Positions 15,931 through 24,529 of a stretch of 64,000 bases of DNA are shown piece by piece. This stretch comes from CAYYFX01 sp964571855 (GTDB lineage: Bacteria; ARS69): positions 1 to 64,000 of the forward strand of contig CAZNDO010000007.1 in assembly GCA_964571855.1 (NCBI GenBank), read 5' to 3'. The translations under genes and the position numbers were made by a program. Under the pieces are notes generated by a model that made no database searches, was not told the DNA's origin, and was given only the letters and a program-made list of their open reading frames with translations. Position 1 is the first letter of the stretch. Every line of letters begins with the position of its first letter.

Positions 15931-16491
15931 ATGGACCACCAGGGCGTCGCCACCTTCCCACCGGCCGCTCCTCCGGTCACCCTGCGGGCATCCGGGGCGC
16001 GAGCCGTCTCCGTGCAGGCCCTCCTGCTCGTGGCGGCGAGCGTGCTTCTCCCCACGGCTGCTCATCTGACCGGCTTGCCCGTGCGGTTGCTGCTTCCCAT
16101 GCACTGGCCCGTCATTCTCGTGGGTCTGGTCTACGGCGGGCGGTCCGGCGCCCTCGTCGGGCTGGCCGCACCCGGGCTGAGTTATCTCGCGTCGGGGATG
16201 CCGTATCCCGCGATGCTTCCCGCAATGACGGTGGAACTGGGCACTTACGGCCTCGTGGCCGGGCTCGTCCGCGAATGCCTGCGGTGGAACCCCTTTCTCG
16301 CCGCGTTGCTGGCGGTCGTTGCAGGCCGCCTCGTCTTCCTGTTCGCCGCCATCGCGACCGCGGCGACCGGTCCGTCGGCGCTCGAGTACGCGCGTGCGGC
16401 GCTCGTCCCCGGACTCGTGGCGGCACTGATGCAGGTGCTGGTCCTGCCCCTGGTGGCGAACTGGTGGGTCCGGCGGGATGGCCGTGCATGA
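15931..16491 (+). CDS. ECF-type transporter S component-like membrane protein
   Basis: A 186-residue integral membrane protein with about five or six helices. The sequence pattern (MHWPVILVGLVYGGRSGALVGL, then YLASGMPYPAMLPAMTVELGTYGLVAGLV) matches substrate-binding S components of ECF vitamin/cofactor transporters, with the Pro-Met-rich loop and the ELxxYGxxAG helix. No EcfT or EcfA genes are beside it, so it would use a shared energising module encoded elsewhere. The ATG follows AAGGGAG. The next gene (a cupin) overlaps by ATGA, so the two products probably act together. The substrate is unknown. Confidence 0.75.
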   Translation: MDHQGVATFPPAAPPVTLRASGARAVSVQALLLVAASVLLPTAAHLTGLPVRLLLPMHWPVILVGLVYGGRSGALVGLAAPGLSYLASGMPYPAMLPAMTVELGTYGLVAGLVRECLRWNPFLAALLAVVAGRLVFLFAAIATAATGPSALEYARAALVPGLVAALMQVLVLPLVANWWVRRDGRA

Positions 16492-16817
16492 CCCGTCCGT
16501 TGCTCGTTCCGATCACCGTGCCGGCGACGGAATATGTGCCGTTGCTCAGCGGCGCGCCGGCCACCGTGAGCATGAAGTCGGGAAGCGTCGTCCTGCGGCC
16601 CGGGCGATCGGTCGGCAAGCACACCACGGGGCCCTTCGAGGAGGCCCTGGTCGTCCTGTCGGGGCAGGGCGAGTTCCGCCTGGCTGACGGCTCGTCGCTC
16701 CGGCTCGTCGCACCGTGCCTGGCCTATTGCCCGCCGGACACCGAGCACGACGTCGTCAACACCGGGCCGTCCGACCTGCACTACGTGTATCTCGTGGCGC
16801 TTGCCGTGCGCGACTGA
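16488..16817 (+). CDS. small single-domain cupin
   Basis: A 109-residue cupin. Motif 1 is GRSVGKHTTGPFEEALVVLSGQGEF (His and Glu metal ligands in GKHTTGPFEE) and motif 2 is PPDTEHDVVNTG (His). It is cytoplasmic, with no signal peptide. The start overlaps the stop of the ECF S component gene (ATGA), indicating translational coupling. A role in sensing or modifying the imported compound is inferred from context only. Confidence 0.85.
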   Translation: MTRPLLVPITVPATEYVPLLSGAPATVSMKSGSVVLRPGRSVGKHTTGPFEEALVVLSGQGEFRLADGSSLRLVAPCLAYCPPDTEHDVVNTGPSDLHYVYLVALAVRD

Positions 16818-16863
16818 GGAGGGGACATTCGGGACCGCTGATCCGACAACGTCCGAGTACGCG

Positions 16864-17700
16864 TCACTCCCTCCAGCGGGCCAGGTCCAGGCCCAGCATG
16901 GTCTCCAGGCGTTCGATCTCCGGCCGGAAGACCTCGGCGAGGCGCGCCCGCTCCTCCGCGGTCGGCGGCGGCGGCTTCGTCCCCTTCGGGGAGCCGAACA
17001 CCGCCCCTTGCAGGCCCACGCGCTTGGCCACGTTGACCACGCCGTGCAGACCGGCGTCGCGGAGCGCGCGGGATCCCTTCCAGGCGAGGCGGGCGATGCC
17101 ATGCGAGCGGGGCATGGCGCCCTCGTTCACGCGGCGCGTGAGTTCCGGCGGCACCGGGCGCGCCGGCAGCTCCAGGATGCGGCAGACCGCATCCGCGTAC
17201 TCCTGGTGGCTCGTCCGGAGCTGCTCCATGAAGAGCACGTGCACGCGCGACGCGCCCACCGCCGCCTGCCAGCGCTCCACGATCGTGGCGTAGCGGCTGC
17301 TGTCGACCAGCTCCGCATGCGCGTCGAGGGCTTCGGCGAAGGGCAGGTGCGTCATCCCGTAGCGGCGCATGTGCACCCACAGCGAGTGCGTGCGCTCCAC
17401 GGGATGGCGCAACGTGCACACGACGACCGGCGCGCCGAGCACGTCCCGCACGCGGCCCGGCACGGCCGGATCATGGAAATACGACGGTCCCACCTCCACC
17501 ACGCGGGCGGCCGCGCTCGCGGGGAAGAAGCGCGCGTACCACGCGGCGCCGCGATCCCACTTCAGGTCGAAGAAGTACGTCTCCTTCACGCCGCGCGGCA
17601 GCTGCACGTCGTCGCGCGTGGCGAGGAGCTCGTGGATCCAGGTGGTGCCGGCGCGTTGGGGTCCGACGAACAGCGCATCCGGAAGACGCGCCGCAGCCAC
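16864..17700 (-). CDS. sulfotransferase
   Basis: A PAPS-dependent sulfotransferase of 278 residues. The 5'-phosphosulfate loop is FVGPQRAGTTWIHELL (about residues 11-26). The 3'-phosphate site is LRHPVERTHSLW (about residues 97-108), followed by SRYATIVERW and the C-terminal RRVNEGAMPRS loop. There is no signal peptide. It is the last gene of a minus-strand operon beginning with the cysteine desulfurase, and it lies 6 bp downstream of DUF2203. The start is GTG. The acceptor is unknown; sugars or lipids of the nearby polysaccharide pathway are possible. Confidence 0.9.
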   Translation of the reverse strand: MAAARLPDALFVGPQRAGTTWIHELLATRDDVQLPRGVKETYFFDLKWDRGAAWYARFFPASAAARVVEVGPSYFHDPAVPGRVRDVLGAPVVVCTLRHPVERTHSLWVHMRRYGMTHLPFAEALDAHAELVDSSRYATIVERWQAAVGASRVHVLFMEQLRTSHQEYADAVCRILELPARPVPPELTRRVNEGAMPRSHGIARLAWKGSRALRDAGLHGVVNVAKRVGLQGAVFGSPKGTKPPPPTAEERARLAEVFRPEIERLETMLGLDLARWRE

Positions 17701-17706
17701 CTGGCG

Positions 17707-18105
17707 CTACTTCCCGCGCAGGAGGGTTTCCGGGATGCGCCGCCGTCCGGCGAACCCGTGGGCGGGCTCGTGGTACCAAGCCACCTCGGGCTCGTCCGAG
17801 CGCCAGCAGAGCAGCACGTCCTTCCCTTCGATGCGGGCCGGGAAGTCCACCAGCCCCACCTTGAAGTCCCAGTCCTTGTAGGAGGCGCCCAGGTTCTCGA
17901 TCTCCTGCATGAGATCCAGGATGTCTTGCCGGACCTGCTCGATCTCCTCGTCGGAGTCCGGGTCCGCGGACAGCGCGGTCATGCCGCGCAGCTCGCGGGC
18001 GCCCTCCAGGATGTCCTCCACGATGCTGCGGACGAGCGGCAGCGTGCGGTTGGCCTCCACCGGGGTGAACAGCTTCGTCAACGTGGCTTCGGGGGCTGGC
18101 GTCAT
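17707..18105 (-). CDS. DUF2203 family protein
   Basis: A 132-residue DUF2203 protein. It begins KLFTPVEANRTLPLVRSIVEDIL, has a helical middle, and has the conserved C-terminal core KDWDFKVGLVDFPARIEGKDVLLCWRSDEPEVAWYHEP. The family function is unknown. The chosen ATG (18105) has GGAGACGG 3-4 nt upstream; an ATG ten codons earlier has none. It lies within the cysteine desulfurase, M24, DUF2203, sulfotransferase operon. Confidence 0.88.
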   Translation of the reverse strand: MTPAPEATLTKLFTPVEANRTLPLVRSIVEDILEGARELRGMTALSADPDSDEEIEQVRQDILDLMQEIENLGASYKDWDFKVGLVDFPARIEGKDVLLCWRSDEPEVAWYHEPAHGFAGRRRIPETLLRGK

Positions 18106-18167
18106 GACCGTCTCCGGATCCGGTTGAGACTCCATGGTAGGGCGAACGGGCCGATCCGGCGAGGGGG

Positions 18168-19421
18168 TCACTCCCCGCGATCCGGGGGAACCACGAGAAT
18201 GTCCTCGGATCCCGCGGTCAGATTCGATCCGCCGCTCCCCGTGACGACGTAGGTGTTCTCCAGCCCGGCGGCGCCGTTCGCGAAGAAGACCTTCGGCTCC
18301 ACTGCGAGGACCTGGCCGGCCTCCAGCGGGGCATCGAAGCCGGGGGCGAGCACGGGCAGCTCGTCCAGGTCCAGCCCCACGCCATGCCCGAGGAAGCCCA
18401 CGCGGTTCTCCCCGTAGCCCATGAAGCGATCCGCCCAGGGCGAGGCCGCCACCTCCGCCATCGCCTCGGCGTACAGCGCGGCCGGCACGACGCCCGGGCG
18501 CAGTTTCGCCTCGATCCGGGCGAGAAGCTCCCGGCAGAACGCATGCGCGGCGCGGATCTCCGCGGGCGGCTCCCCCACGCACAGGACACGCGCGCGATCG
18601 GCGATGTACCCGCCGGCCGCGCCCACGTAGTCCACGAGCACCGGGACGCCGCGCTCGATGCGCCGCTCCCCGCCGCCCTGCTGCACCGCGGGGTAAAGGC
18701 CCTCGAGGCCGTCGGGGCCGTCGAAGTAGCAGGGCGCGGCCGCCGACGCGCCGGCGGACACGGTGCCGAAGTGCATCTCCAGGTTCCAGCGCCGCACGCG
18801 CACCACGCCCTGGTGCCGGCGCGCGCGCATCTCGCCCTCCAGGAACGCGCACAGCTCGATCTCCGGGACGCCGGCGCGCAGCCGCGGCGGGAGCGCGCGG
18901 TCCATCACGTCCGTGACGATCGCGCCGGCGCGGCGGATCCAGTCCAGCTCGTACGCGGACTTCACGGAGCGGACCTCGCGGATGGCGCGGGAGACGTCGC
19001 GGAACTCCGTGCCGGGGAACGCGCGCCGCAGCCGCTCGTACGCGGCCACGGGGAGCACGTCCAGCTCCACGCCGATCGTCTTCCCCGCGGGGACGCCGAG
19101 CGCGGCGAGCGCGCCGGGGATGTCCGCGGGGCGGCGCACCGGGGCGAAGGGCACGGAGGTCTCCGCGGCGGCGCGGCCCACGCTCATGCGGACGGGCAGC
19201 GCCACGCGCGCGTCCGCGTCCACGTAGGGCCATCCGTCCGCGAGCGTGCCGGTCAGCCAGAAGTGGCTGGAGGGATGCAGGAGGAACGCTCCGTCGAGCC
19301 CGTCCGCGCGCAGCCGGTGCGCGAAGCGGCGCGCCCGCCCGCCCAGCTCCTCGGCGGGCACGAGCGGGAGCCGCGACGCCGCCGCGGCGGGCTCCGGGCG
19401 TGTGGATGCCGGTCCGCTCAC
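18168..19421 (-). CDS. M24 family metallopeptidase (Xaa-Pro peptidase-like)
   Basis: A 417-residue cytoplasmic pita-bread-fold enzyme. The N-terminal creatinase-like domain spans about residues 20-165. The catalytic domain keeps five metal ligands: Asp in VDYVGAAGGY, Asp in YIADRARVL, His in FLGHGVGLDLDE, Glu in AVEPKVF, Glu in GLENTYVV. The start GTG overlaps the stop of the cysteine desulfurase gene (GTGA). It probably hydrolyses Xaa-Pro dipeptides; an unspecific M24 hydrolase remains possible. Confidence 0.92.
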   Translation of the reverse strand: MSGPASTRPEPAAAASRLPLVPAEELGGRARRFAHRLRADGLDGAFLLHPSSHFWLTGTLADGWPYVDADARVALPVRMSVGRAAAETSVPFAPVRRPADIPGALAALGVPAGKTIGVELDVLPVAAYERLRRAFPGTEFRDVSRAIREVRSVKSAYELDWIRRAGAIVTDVMDRALPPRLRAGVPEIELCAFLEGEMRARRHQGVVRVRRWNLEMHFGTVSAGASAAAPCYFDGPDGLEGLYPAVQQGGGERRIERGVPVLVDYVGAAGGYIADRARVLCVGEPPAEIRAAHAFCRELLARIEAKLRPGVVPAALYAEAMAEVAASPWADRFMGYGENRVGFLGHGVGLDLDELPVLAPGFDAPLEAGQVLAVEPKVFFANGAAGLENTYVVTGSGGSNLTAGSEDILVVPPDRGE

Positions 19422-20596
19422 GACACGCGGTCCTTCGCGACCGCGCCGCCGAGCGCGCCGACCGCGCGGATGACGCTGCGCGCCACGCGGTCCACGTCCT
19501 CCTCGGTGTTGAACCGCACCAGCCCGAACCGCAGGGACGACTGCGCGCGCGCCTGGCCCAGGCCGAGCGCCGTGATCACGTGGCTGGGGTCGGGCGACGC
19601 GGACGCGCACGCCGCGCCCGTGGACACGGCCACGTCCGGGATCTCGCGCAGGAGATCCTCCGCCTCGATGCGGCCGAAGCTCACGTTCAGGTTGTTGGGC
19701 AGACGGAGCGTCGGGTGGCCGTTGAGCCTCGCCTCCGGGAGCGCATCCGAGAGCGTGCGCCACAGGCGGTCGCGCAGCGCGCCGACGCGCGCGGCCTCGG
19801 TCTCGCGCTCGCGCGCGGCGATCTGCAGCGCCTCGCCCATCCCCACGATGCCCGGCACGTTCGGCGTGCCCGGGCGAAGCCCCTTCTCGTGGCCGCCGCC
19901 GTGCAGCACGGGGGCCAGGCGCACCGTGGGGTTGCGGCGGCGCACGTACAGGGCGCCCACGCCCTTCGGCCCGTAGACCTTGTGCGCGGAGAGGGAGAGG
20001 AGGTCCACGCCGTCCGCCTCCACGTCGATCGGCACGCGGCCCATCGCCTGCACGGCGTCCGTGTGCACGAGCGCGCGGCTCTTGGCGTGCACGAGGCGCG
20101 CGATGTCGCGGATGGGGTGGAGCGTGCCCACCTCGTTGTTCGCGGTCATGAGCGATACGAGGATCGTGCGCTCCGTGAGCGCGGACTCCAGCTCCGCGAG
20201 ATCCACGAGCCCGTGCTCGTCCACGGGGAGGTACGTCACGCGGAAGCCGCGCGTCTCCAGGAAGCGGCAGGGGTCCAGCACGGCGGGGTGCTCGGTCACG
20301 CACGTGACCAGGTGATCGCCGCGGTCCCGGTAGGCCTCGGCCGCGCCGAGGATGGCCAGGTTGTCGGCCTCGGTGGCGCTGCCGGTCCAGACGATCTCCT
20401 TCGGCGACGCCCCGATGGCCGCCGCCGCCTGCCCGCGCGCCCGGTCCACGGCCCGCTCCGCCTCGTGCCCGTAGGCGTGCGTGCGGCTCGCCGCGTTCCC
20501 GAAGGCCGCGCCGAAGTAGGGCAGCATGGCCTCCAGGACCCGCGGGTCCACGGGTGTGGTGGCGTGGGCGTCCATGTAGATGGGACGGGGCTGCAC
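19418..20596 (-). CDS. cysteine desulfurase (NifS/IscS type)
   Basis: A PLP enzyme that removes sulfur from cysteine, giving a persulfide for Fe-S, thiamine or other thio-cofactors; related enzymes also release selenium from selenocysteine. PLP-binding residues are His103 in VTEHPAV, Asp180 and Gln183 in HTDAVQAMG, and Lys206 in LSAHKVYGPKG. The catalytic Cys330 is in VSTGAACASASPDPSHV. It is 392 aa, full length. The start is GTG at 20596 with GGAG upstream; an ATG six codons later is the alternative. First gene of a four-gene minus-strand operon. Confidence 0.93.
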   Translation of the reverse strand: MQPRPIYMDAHATTPVDPRVLEAMLPYFGAAFGNAASRTHAYGHEAERAVDRARGQAAAAIGASPKEIVWTGSATEADNLAILGAAEAYRDRGDHLVTCVTEHPAVLDPCRFLETRGFRVTYLPVDEHGLVDLAELESALTERTILVSLMTANNEVGTLHPIRDIARLVHAKSRALVHTDAVQAMGRVPIDVEADGVDLLSLSAHKVYGPKGVGALYVRRRNPTVRLAPVLHGGGHEKGLRPGTPNVPGIVGMGEALQIAARERETEAARVGALRDRLWRTLSDALPEARLNGHPTLRLPNNLNVSFGRIEAEDLLREIPDVAVSTGAACASASPDPSHVITALGLGQARAQSSLRFGLVRFNTEEDVDRVARSVIRAVGALGGAVAKDRVS

Positions 20597-20928
20597 GGGT
20601 GCTCCGGGTCGGGGGTGGGGGCCCCCATGATGCCTCGGGGCGCGCTTCCCGACCACCCCCGGGAGGGGGCGGCGCGGGCGACGGGCGGCGACGGCGTGGC
20701 CGACGGCGGCGTGGGCGGCGGCGGCGCGATCTGCCCGGCGTGCCCCAGGCTGCACGCCCCCGGGCTGCCGCACCCGGTTCGCCGGCTCACCCGCCGCCCC
20801 GCAGGAACCGACAATCCTGGCGGATCCTTGCGTCGCTCCGCGTCGGCTGACCCTGGCACGGGCCATGCTGCAGTGGACCCCCGGCGCGGGTGCCACACGA
20901 TGCCGTGCACGCAACGAACGGGTGGGAC
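20597..20928. other. 332-bp GC-rich intergenic region between divergent genes
   Basis: It contains the perfect 12-bp palindrome TGGGGGCCCCCA (about 20624-20635) near the cysteine desulfurase start, and a run of Gly-codon-like GGC repeats (20680-20740). I find no convincing coding region or recognised RNA; promoters for both flanking operons must lie here but none is clear. Confidence 0.35.
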
Positions 20929-23094
20929 ATGACGAACGCCAGGCGCAGATTGCAATCGAAGTTGCAAACGGGTTGTCCGGTCCTGCTGGCGGCGTCCATC
21001 CCGTGCGTCGCCGGATTTCCGGTGACGGCGGCGGCCGACGACGTCCTCTTCGATCCGCCTGCCGTCGCCGCGTTGCACGTCCTGCCCGACGCCGCCGCCG
21101 CGGGGACGCGCGCCGCGGCGCTGGCGGTGGACGCCGCGGGCCACTCGATCGTGTTCGACTCCGCGAACCAGCGCATCGTGCGGCTCTCCGCCGACGGGGA
21201 CTCGCTCGGCGACTTCGCGGCAAGCGGCGGCGGGTTCGCGCGGCTGGCCGTGGACGACGCCGGCCGCGTGTTCCTGCACTCGGGCACGCTCCGCGTGTAC
21301 GCGCCGGGCGGCGTGCTGCTGCACGCATGGTCCCTCGCGCCGCTGCTCGGCGGCGTGACCGGCGACGGCAAGGTGGTGGCATGGGACGGCGACATCCGGG
21401 TCTTCGAGGCGAACGGCGACCCGGTCGCGAGCTGGTCGCCGCCCGGGTTCGAAGTGCACTGGGTGGCCGTGGACGGGCAGGACATCTGGATCTCCGGCCA
21501 CGGCACGGGGGACGGGATCCACAGGGTGCAACGCCGCACGCTCGCGGGCGACCTCGTGTCGCAATTCCCCGTGACCGCGCACTACGGGGAGCGGATCGCC
21601 GTCGGTGGCGGTGTCGTGTGGATGATCGATTGGGAAGATCCGGTGGGCTTCAGCGTGGTCCCGATCGCCGCGTTCTCGGCGGACGGCGTGCCGCTCGGGG
21701 AGTGGACGCGGCACGTGTCGCGCGATCCGTACGTGGACCTCGGCGCGACGGACTTCGCGGTCGATCCTTCCGGCCGCCTGCGGCTCGCGGAGACCTACGA
21801 CGACGCATTCGGCCTCCCCGCGTGCAGCGGCGTGCTGCTCTACGACGCGTTCGCGCCCGGTCTCCTCGTGACCGCGGATCCGCCGGCCACGCCGTACTTC
21901 GTGGACGGCGTCCCGTACGTGGGCACGCACCGGTTCGACTGGGCGCCGGGCGGCGCGCATGCCCTCGCGGCGGACGCGACGGCGGAGACCTCGCCGGGCA
22001 CGCGGCAGGCGTTCCTCTCGTGGAGCGACGGCGGCGCTCCGGCGCACGCGGTGACGGCCCCGACCACCGGGCAGGCCGTGCTGCTGCGCGCGCGCACCGA
22101 GTACTTCGTGAGCGTCACGGTGGACTCCGGAGGCGCGGCAACCGGACACGGCTGGATCCCGGACGGCACGGAGGCCGCGCTCTCCGCGGAACCGGCGTCC
22201 GGCTACCGCTTCGTCCGGTGGAGCGAGGGCGAGGCCGCGGCCGGGTGGGCGCCCACGGACCGGCTGACGCCGTGGTTCGCACACACGGTCACGGGCCCGG
22301 AGAGCTGGGAGGCCTGCTTCATCCGCCAGGGTCTCGTGCTCACGATCAGCGCGAGCGCCACGGATCCCTGGCAGAGCACGGCGGCGCCGGCGTTCGGCCC
22401 GCGGCAGCTCTGGCTGTGGGCGGCGTGCCTGGACCGCGGCGCGGCGGCGCTGGAGGCGGACGTGGCGGGCTCGCTCACGGCGTTCCCGTTCGTGCCCGAG
22501 GCCGGCGTGCTGAACGTGGGCGACGGGGCGAACCTCCTGCTCGCGATCCCGGACTGTCCCATCGGGGCCGAGGCGAACGTGCGCCTCGGCTCCTGGTGGG
22601 TCGTGGACGACGGCGGCGGCCTCTGCCTCCAGCCGTCCGCGGCGAACGGGATCCTCGGCCTGGTGGACTGCCCGTCGTCCCTGCCGCATGTCGCGACGCC
22701 GAGCGTCGTGGGCTTCTCCTCGGTGGGCGAGCCCTGCCGGACCGGCCCGCCGTGCGGCGAGAGCGTGGACGGCGACGTGACCGCGGTGGCCGAGCCGACG
22801 CGGACGGCCCCGGCGCCGTCCGTGTTCGCGCTGTCCGCGAAGGGGAACCCGTTCCGCCGCGCGGTGGAGCTGTCGCTGGATCTTCCGGTCGCCGGCCGCG
22901 TGGATGCGCGCATCTACGACGTCGCCGGTCGCCTGGTGCGGACCCTGCGCAACGAAGAGCTGGCCGCCGGCCGCCACGCGCTCGCCTGGAACGGACGCAA
23001 TGCGGTGGACGGAGTCGTGCCGGCAGGCGTGTACTTCGCGCGCGTGGAGTCGCCGGCCGGGCGGCGGATCCTGAAGCTCGTGCGGTTGCCGTAG
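20929..23094 (+). CDS. secreted beta-propeller protein with FlgD-like sorting tail
   Basis: A 721-residue exported protein of unknown function. There is a signal peptide (about residues 10-40). Residues about 45-310 look like a beta-propeller of NHL/SMP-30 type (FDSANQRIVRLSADGD, GGFARLAVDDAGRVF, GATDFAVDPSGRLRL). Residues about 395-465 resemble a bacterial Ig-like InlB-type repeat (GYRFVRWSEG). Residues about 470-610 are the unnamed ISAS-DP-W domain described in the findings. The last about 85 residues are a FlgD-like tail (KGNPFRRAVELSLDL to YFARVESPAGRRILKLVRLP). It is the first of three tandem secreted proteins and a clear paralogue of the third. The start at 20929 is preferred because the signal peptide follows it. 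Confidence 0.85.
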   Translation: MTNARRRLQSKLQTGCPVLLAASIPCVAGFPVTAAADDVLFDPPAVAALHVLPDAAAAGTRAAALAVDAAGHSIVFDSANQRIVRLSADGDSLGDFAASGGGFARLAVDDAGRVFLHSGTLRVYAPGGVLLHAWSLAPLLGGVTGDGKVVAWDGDIRVFEANGDPVASWSPPGFEVHWVAVDGQDIWISGHGTGDGIHRVQRRTLAGDLVSQFPVTAHYGERIAVGGGVVWMIDWEDPVGFSVVPIAAFSADGVPLGEWTRHVSRDPYVDLGATDFAVDPSGRLRLAETYDDAFGLPACSGVLLYDAFAPGLLVTADPPATPYFVDGVPYVGTHRFDWAPGGAHALAADATAETSPGTRQAFLSWSDGGAPAHAVTAPTTGQAVLLRARTEYFVSVTVDSGGAATGHGWIPDGTEAALSAEPASGYRFVRWSEGEAAAGWAPTDRLTPWFAHTVTGPESWEACFIRQGLVLTISASATDPWQSTAAPAFGPRQLWLWAACLDRGAAALEADVAGSLTAFPFVPEAGVLNVGDGANLLLAIPDCPIGAEANVRLGSWWVVDDGGGLCLQPSAANGILGLVDCPSSLPHVATPSVVGFSSVGEPCRTGPPCGESVDGDVTAVAEPTRTAPAPSVFALSAKGNPFRRAVELSLDLPVAGRVDARIYDVAGRLVRTLRNEELAAGRHALAWNGRNAVDGVVPAGVYFARVESPAGRRILKLVRLP

Positions 23095-23105
23095 GAGGAG
23101 TGGCG

Positions 23106-24518
23106 ATGTCGATACGACACGCGATGGTCCCCGCGGCACCGGGCAGGATCCAAGCGCTCACGATACGGGCCGACCGGCGTGCCGTCGCGGCGTTCGTCTT
23201 GGTGTCCGTCGGCATTGCGGTTCCGGCGCTCGCGGGCTGGGAGCGGGTCCCCCTTCCCGGAGAGGCCGAAGGCGACCTGCGGGTCGAGAAGTTGACCGGC
23301 ACCGCCGACGGCGTGCTCTACGCGTATGCACGCTCGGCGGAGATGTGGAGCTATGAAGCGCATCTCTTCCGGAGGGAGGAACCCGGCGGCACCTGGGAGG
23401 CCCTCCACCCGAATCTGCCGGACGACGTCTACGAATGTGAAGGGATGGAGGCGAACGGGCGCACTCCCGGACTCCTGTTCCAGTGTGGTGCCGTGGCGAG
23501 CGACAGCGTGTACTACACCGTCCGCCGCAGCACGGACGGCGGCCTCACCTGGGGAGCGCACTACCCCCGCCCGCTCGGGCTGCCCGAGCGCGAGTACTCG
23601 ATGGCTTTGGCATCGGATCACGGGTCAGGGCGGACCGTATACGCGTCGGCGTACATGAACGGCCTGTACCGGAGCGACGATGGCGGGGTCACCTTCGCAC
23701 TGGTCAATCCCGCGATCCGGTACCCCGTACCTGTCGCGGTCCATCCCGCGAATGACTTGCATCTGTTCCTCACCGGGGCGTGGCCCGAAGTCGTCAGCGT
23801 GAGCTTCGACGGGGGCGTGACGACGTCACCCCGGGATGCGGGTCTGCCCCGGAGGGACGGAGTGGTGCCGCAGATCCTCCTCGACAGCGACGATCCGGAT
23901 CACCTCGAAGTCGTGTGCTGGGACGGGGAGGTGTACGAGACCCGGGACGGCGGCCTGTCCTGGAGCCTGCGCTTCCGTCCGCAGCACCCCGCGACGTCCA
24001 CCCGCGCAGCCTGGGATCCCGCGACCGGGTACGTCTTCGTGCTGATCGACGGATCGAGGATCGAGTCCGACCATCCGCTCTACGAAGCGGACGGGCTGCC
24101 GGGGAACTTCTTGTGGTCCGTCTGGTACTCCCCGTCCGACGCAACGCTGTTCGCGGCCGCGGACGGCCGGTACACGGGCGGGGCGCTGTGGTCGCAGTCC
24201 CTCGGCTTGCCGGTGGAGCCGCGGGTCGCGGACCCGGTGGGCGTGGTGGAGGGCCTCCGGGGATCGCCGAACCCGTTCCGCTCCGGCACGGTCCTCGACT
24301 TCACGTTGCCGCCGTCGGGCGGGGCCGTGTCCCTGGTGGTGTACGACGTGGCCGGTCGCAGCGTGCGGGCGCTCGAGCCCGGCCGCGGCGTGGGGCTCCA
24401 CCGCGTCGCGTGGGACGGACGCAGTGATCTCGGACGGCTCGTGCCCGCAGGCGTGTACTTCGCGCATCTCGACTCGCCGTCCGGGACGCGGATCCTGAAG
24501 CTCGTTCGGTTGCCGTAG
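23106..24518 (+). CDS. secreted BNR/Asp-box repeat protein with FlgD-like tail
   Basis: A 470-residue exported protein. After a signal region (about residues 25-42, AFVLVSVGIAVPALA) the chain holds sialidase-type Asp-box repeats: STDGGLTWG, SDDGGVTFA, TRDGGLSWS, the mark of six- or seven-bladed propellers such as photosystem-assembly-like and glycosidase-like proteins. No catalytic residues were assigned. The last about 85 residues are a FlgD-like tail (SPNPFRSGTVLDFTL to YFAHLDSP to KLVRLP). It starts 11 bp after the previous stop, in a junction that is repeated almost exactly before the next gene. Confidence 0.85.
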   Translation: MSIRHAMVPAAPGRIQALTIRADRRAVAAFVLVSVGIAVPALAGWERVPLPGEAEGDLRVEKLTGTADGVLYAYARSAEMWSYEAHLFRREEPGGTWEALHPNLPDDVYECEGMEANGRTPGLLFQCGAVASDSVYYTVRRSTDGGLTWGAHYPRPLGLPEREYSMALASDHGSGRTVYASAYMNGLYRSDDGGVTFALVNPAIRYPVPVAVHPANDLHLFLTGAWPEVVSVSFDGGVTTSPRDAGLPRRDGVVPQILLDSDDPDHLEVVCWDGEVYETRDGGLSWSLRFRPQHPATSTRAAWDPATGYVFVLIDGSRIESDHPLYEADGLPGNFLWSVWYSPSDATLFAAADGRYTGGALWSQSLGLPVEPRVADPVGVVEGLRGSPNPFRSGTVLDFTLPPSGGAVSLVVYDVAGRSVRALEPGRGVGLHRVAWDGRSDLGRLVPAGVYFAHLDSPSGTRILKLVRLP

Positions 24519-24529
24519 GAGGACCGACG

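Noticed and set aside
18106..18135. Earlier ATG (18135) for the DUF2203 gene
   Set aside because: No ribosome binding site precedes it, whereas ATG 18105 has GGAGACGG at the right distance.
20597..20928. Small ORF 20554-20850 on the plus strand
   Set aside because: Its translation is Arg/Gly-rich low complexity. It overlaps the cysteine desulfurase start and lacks a ribosome binding site.
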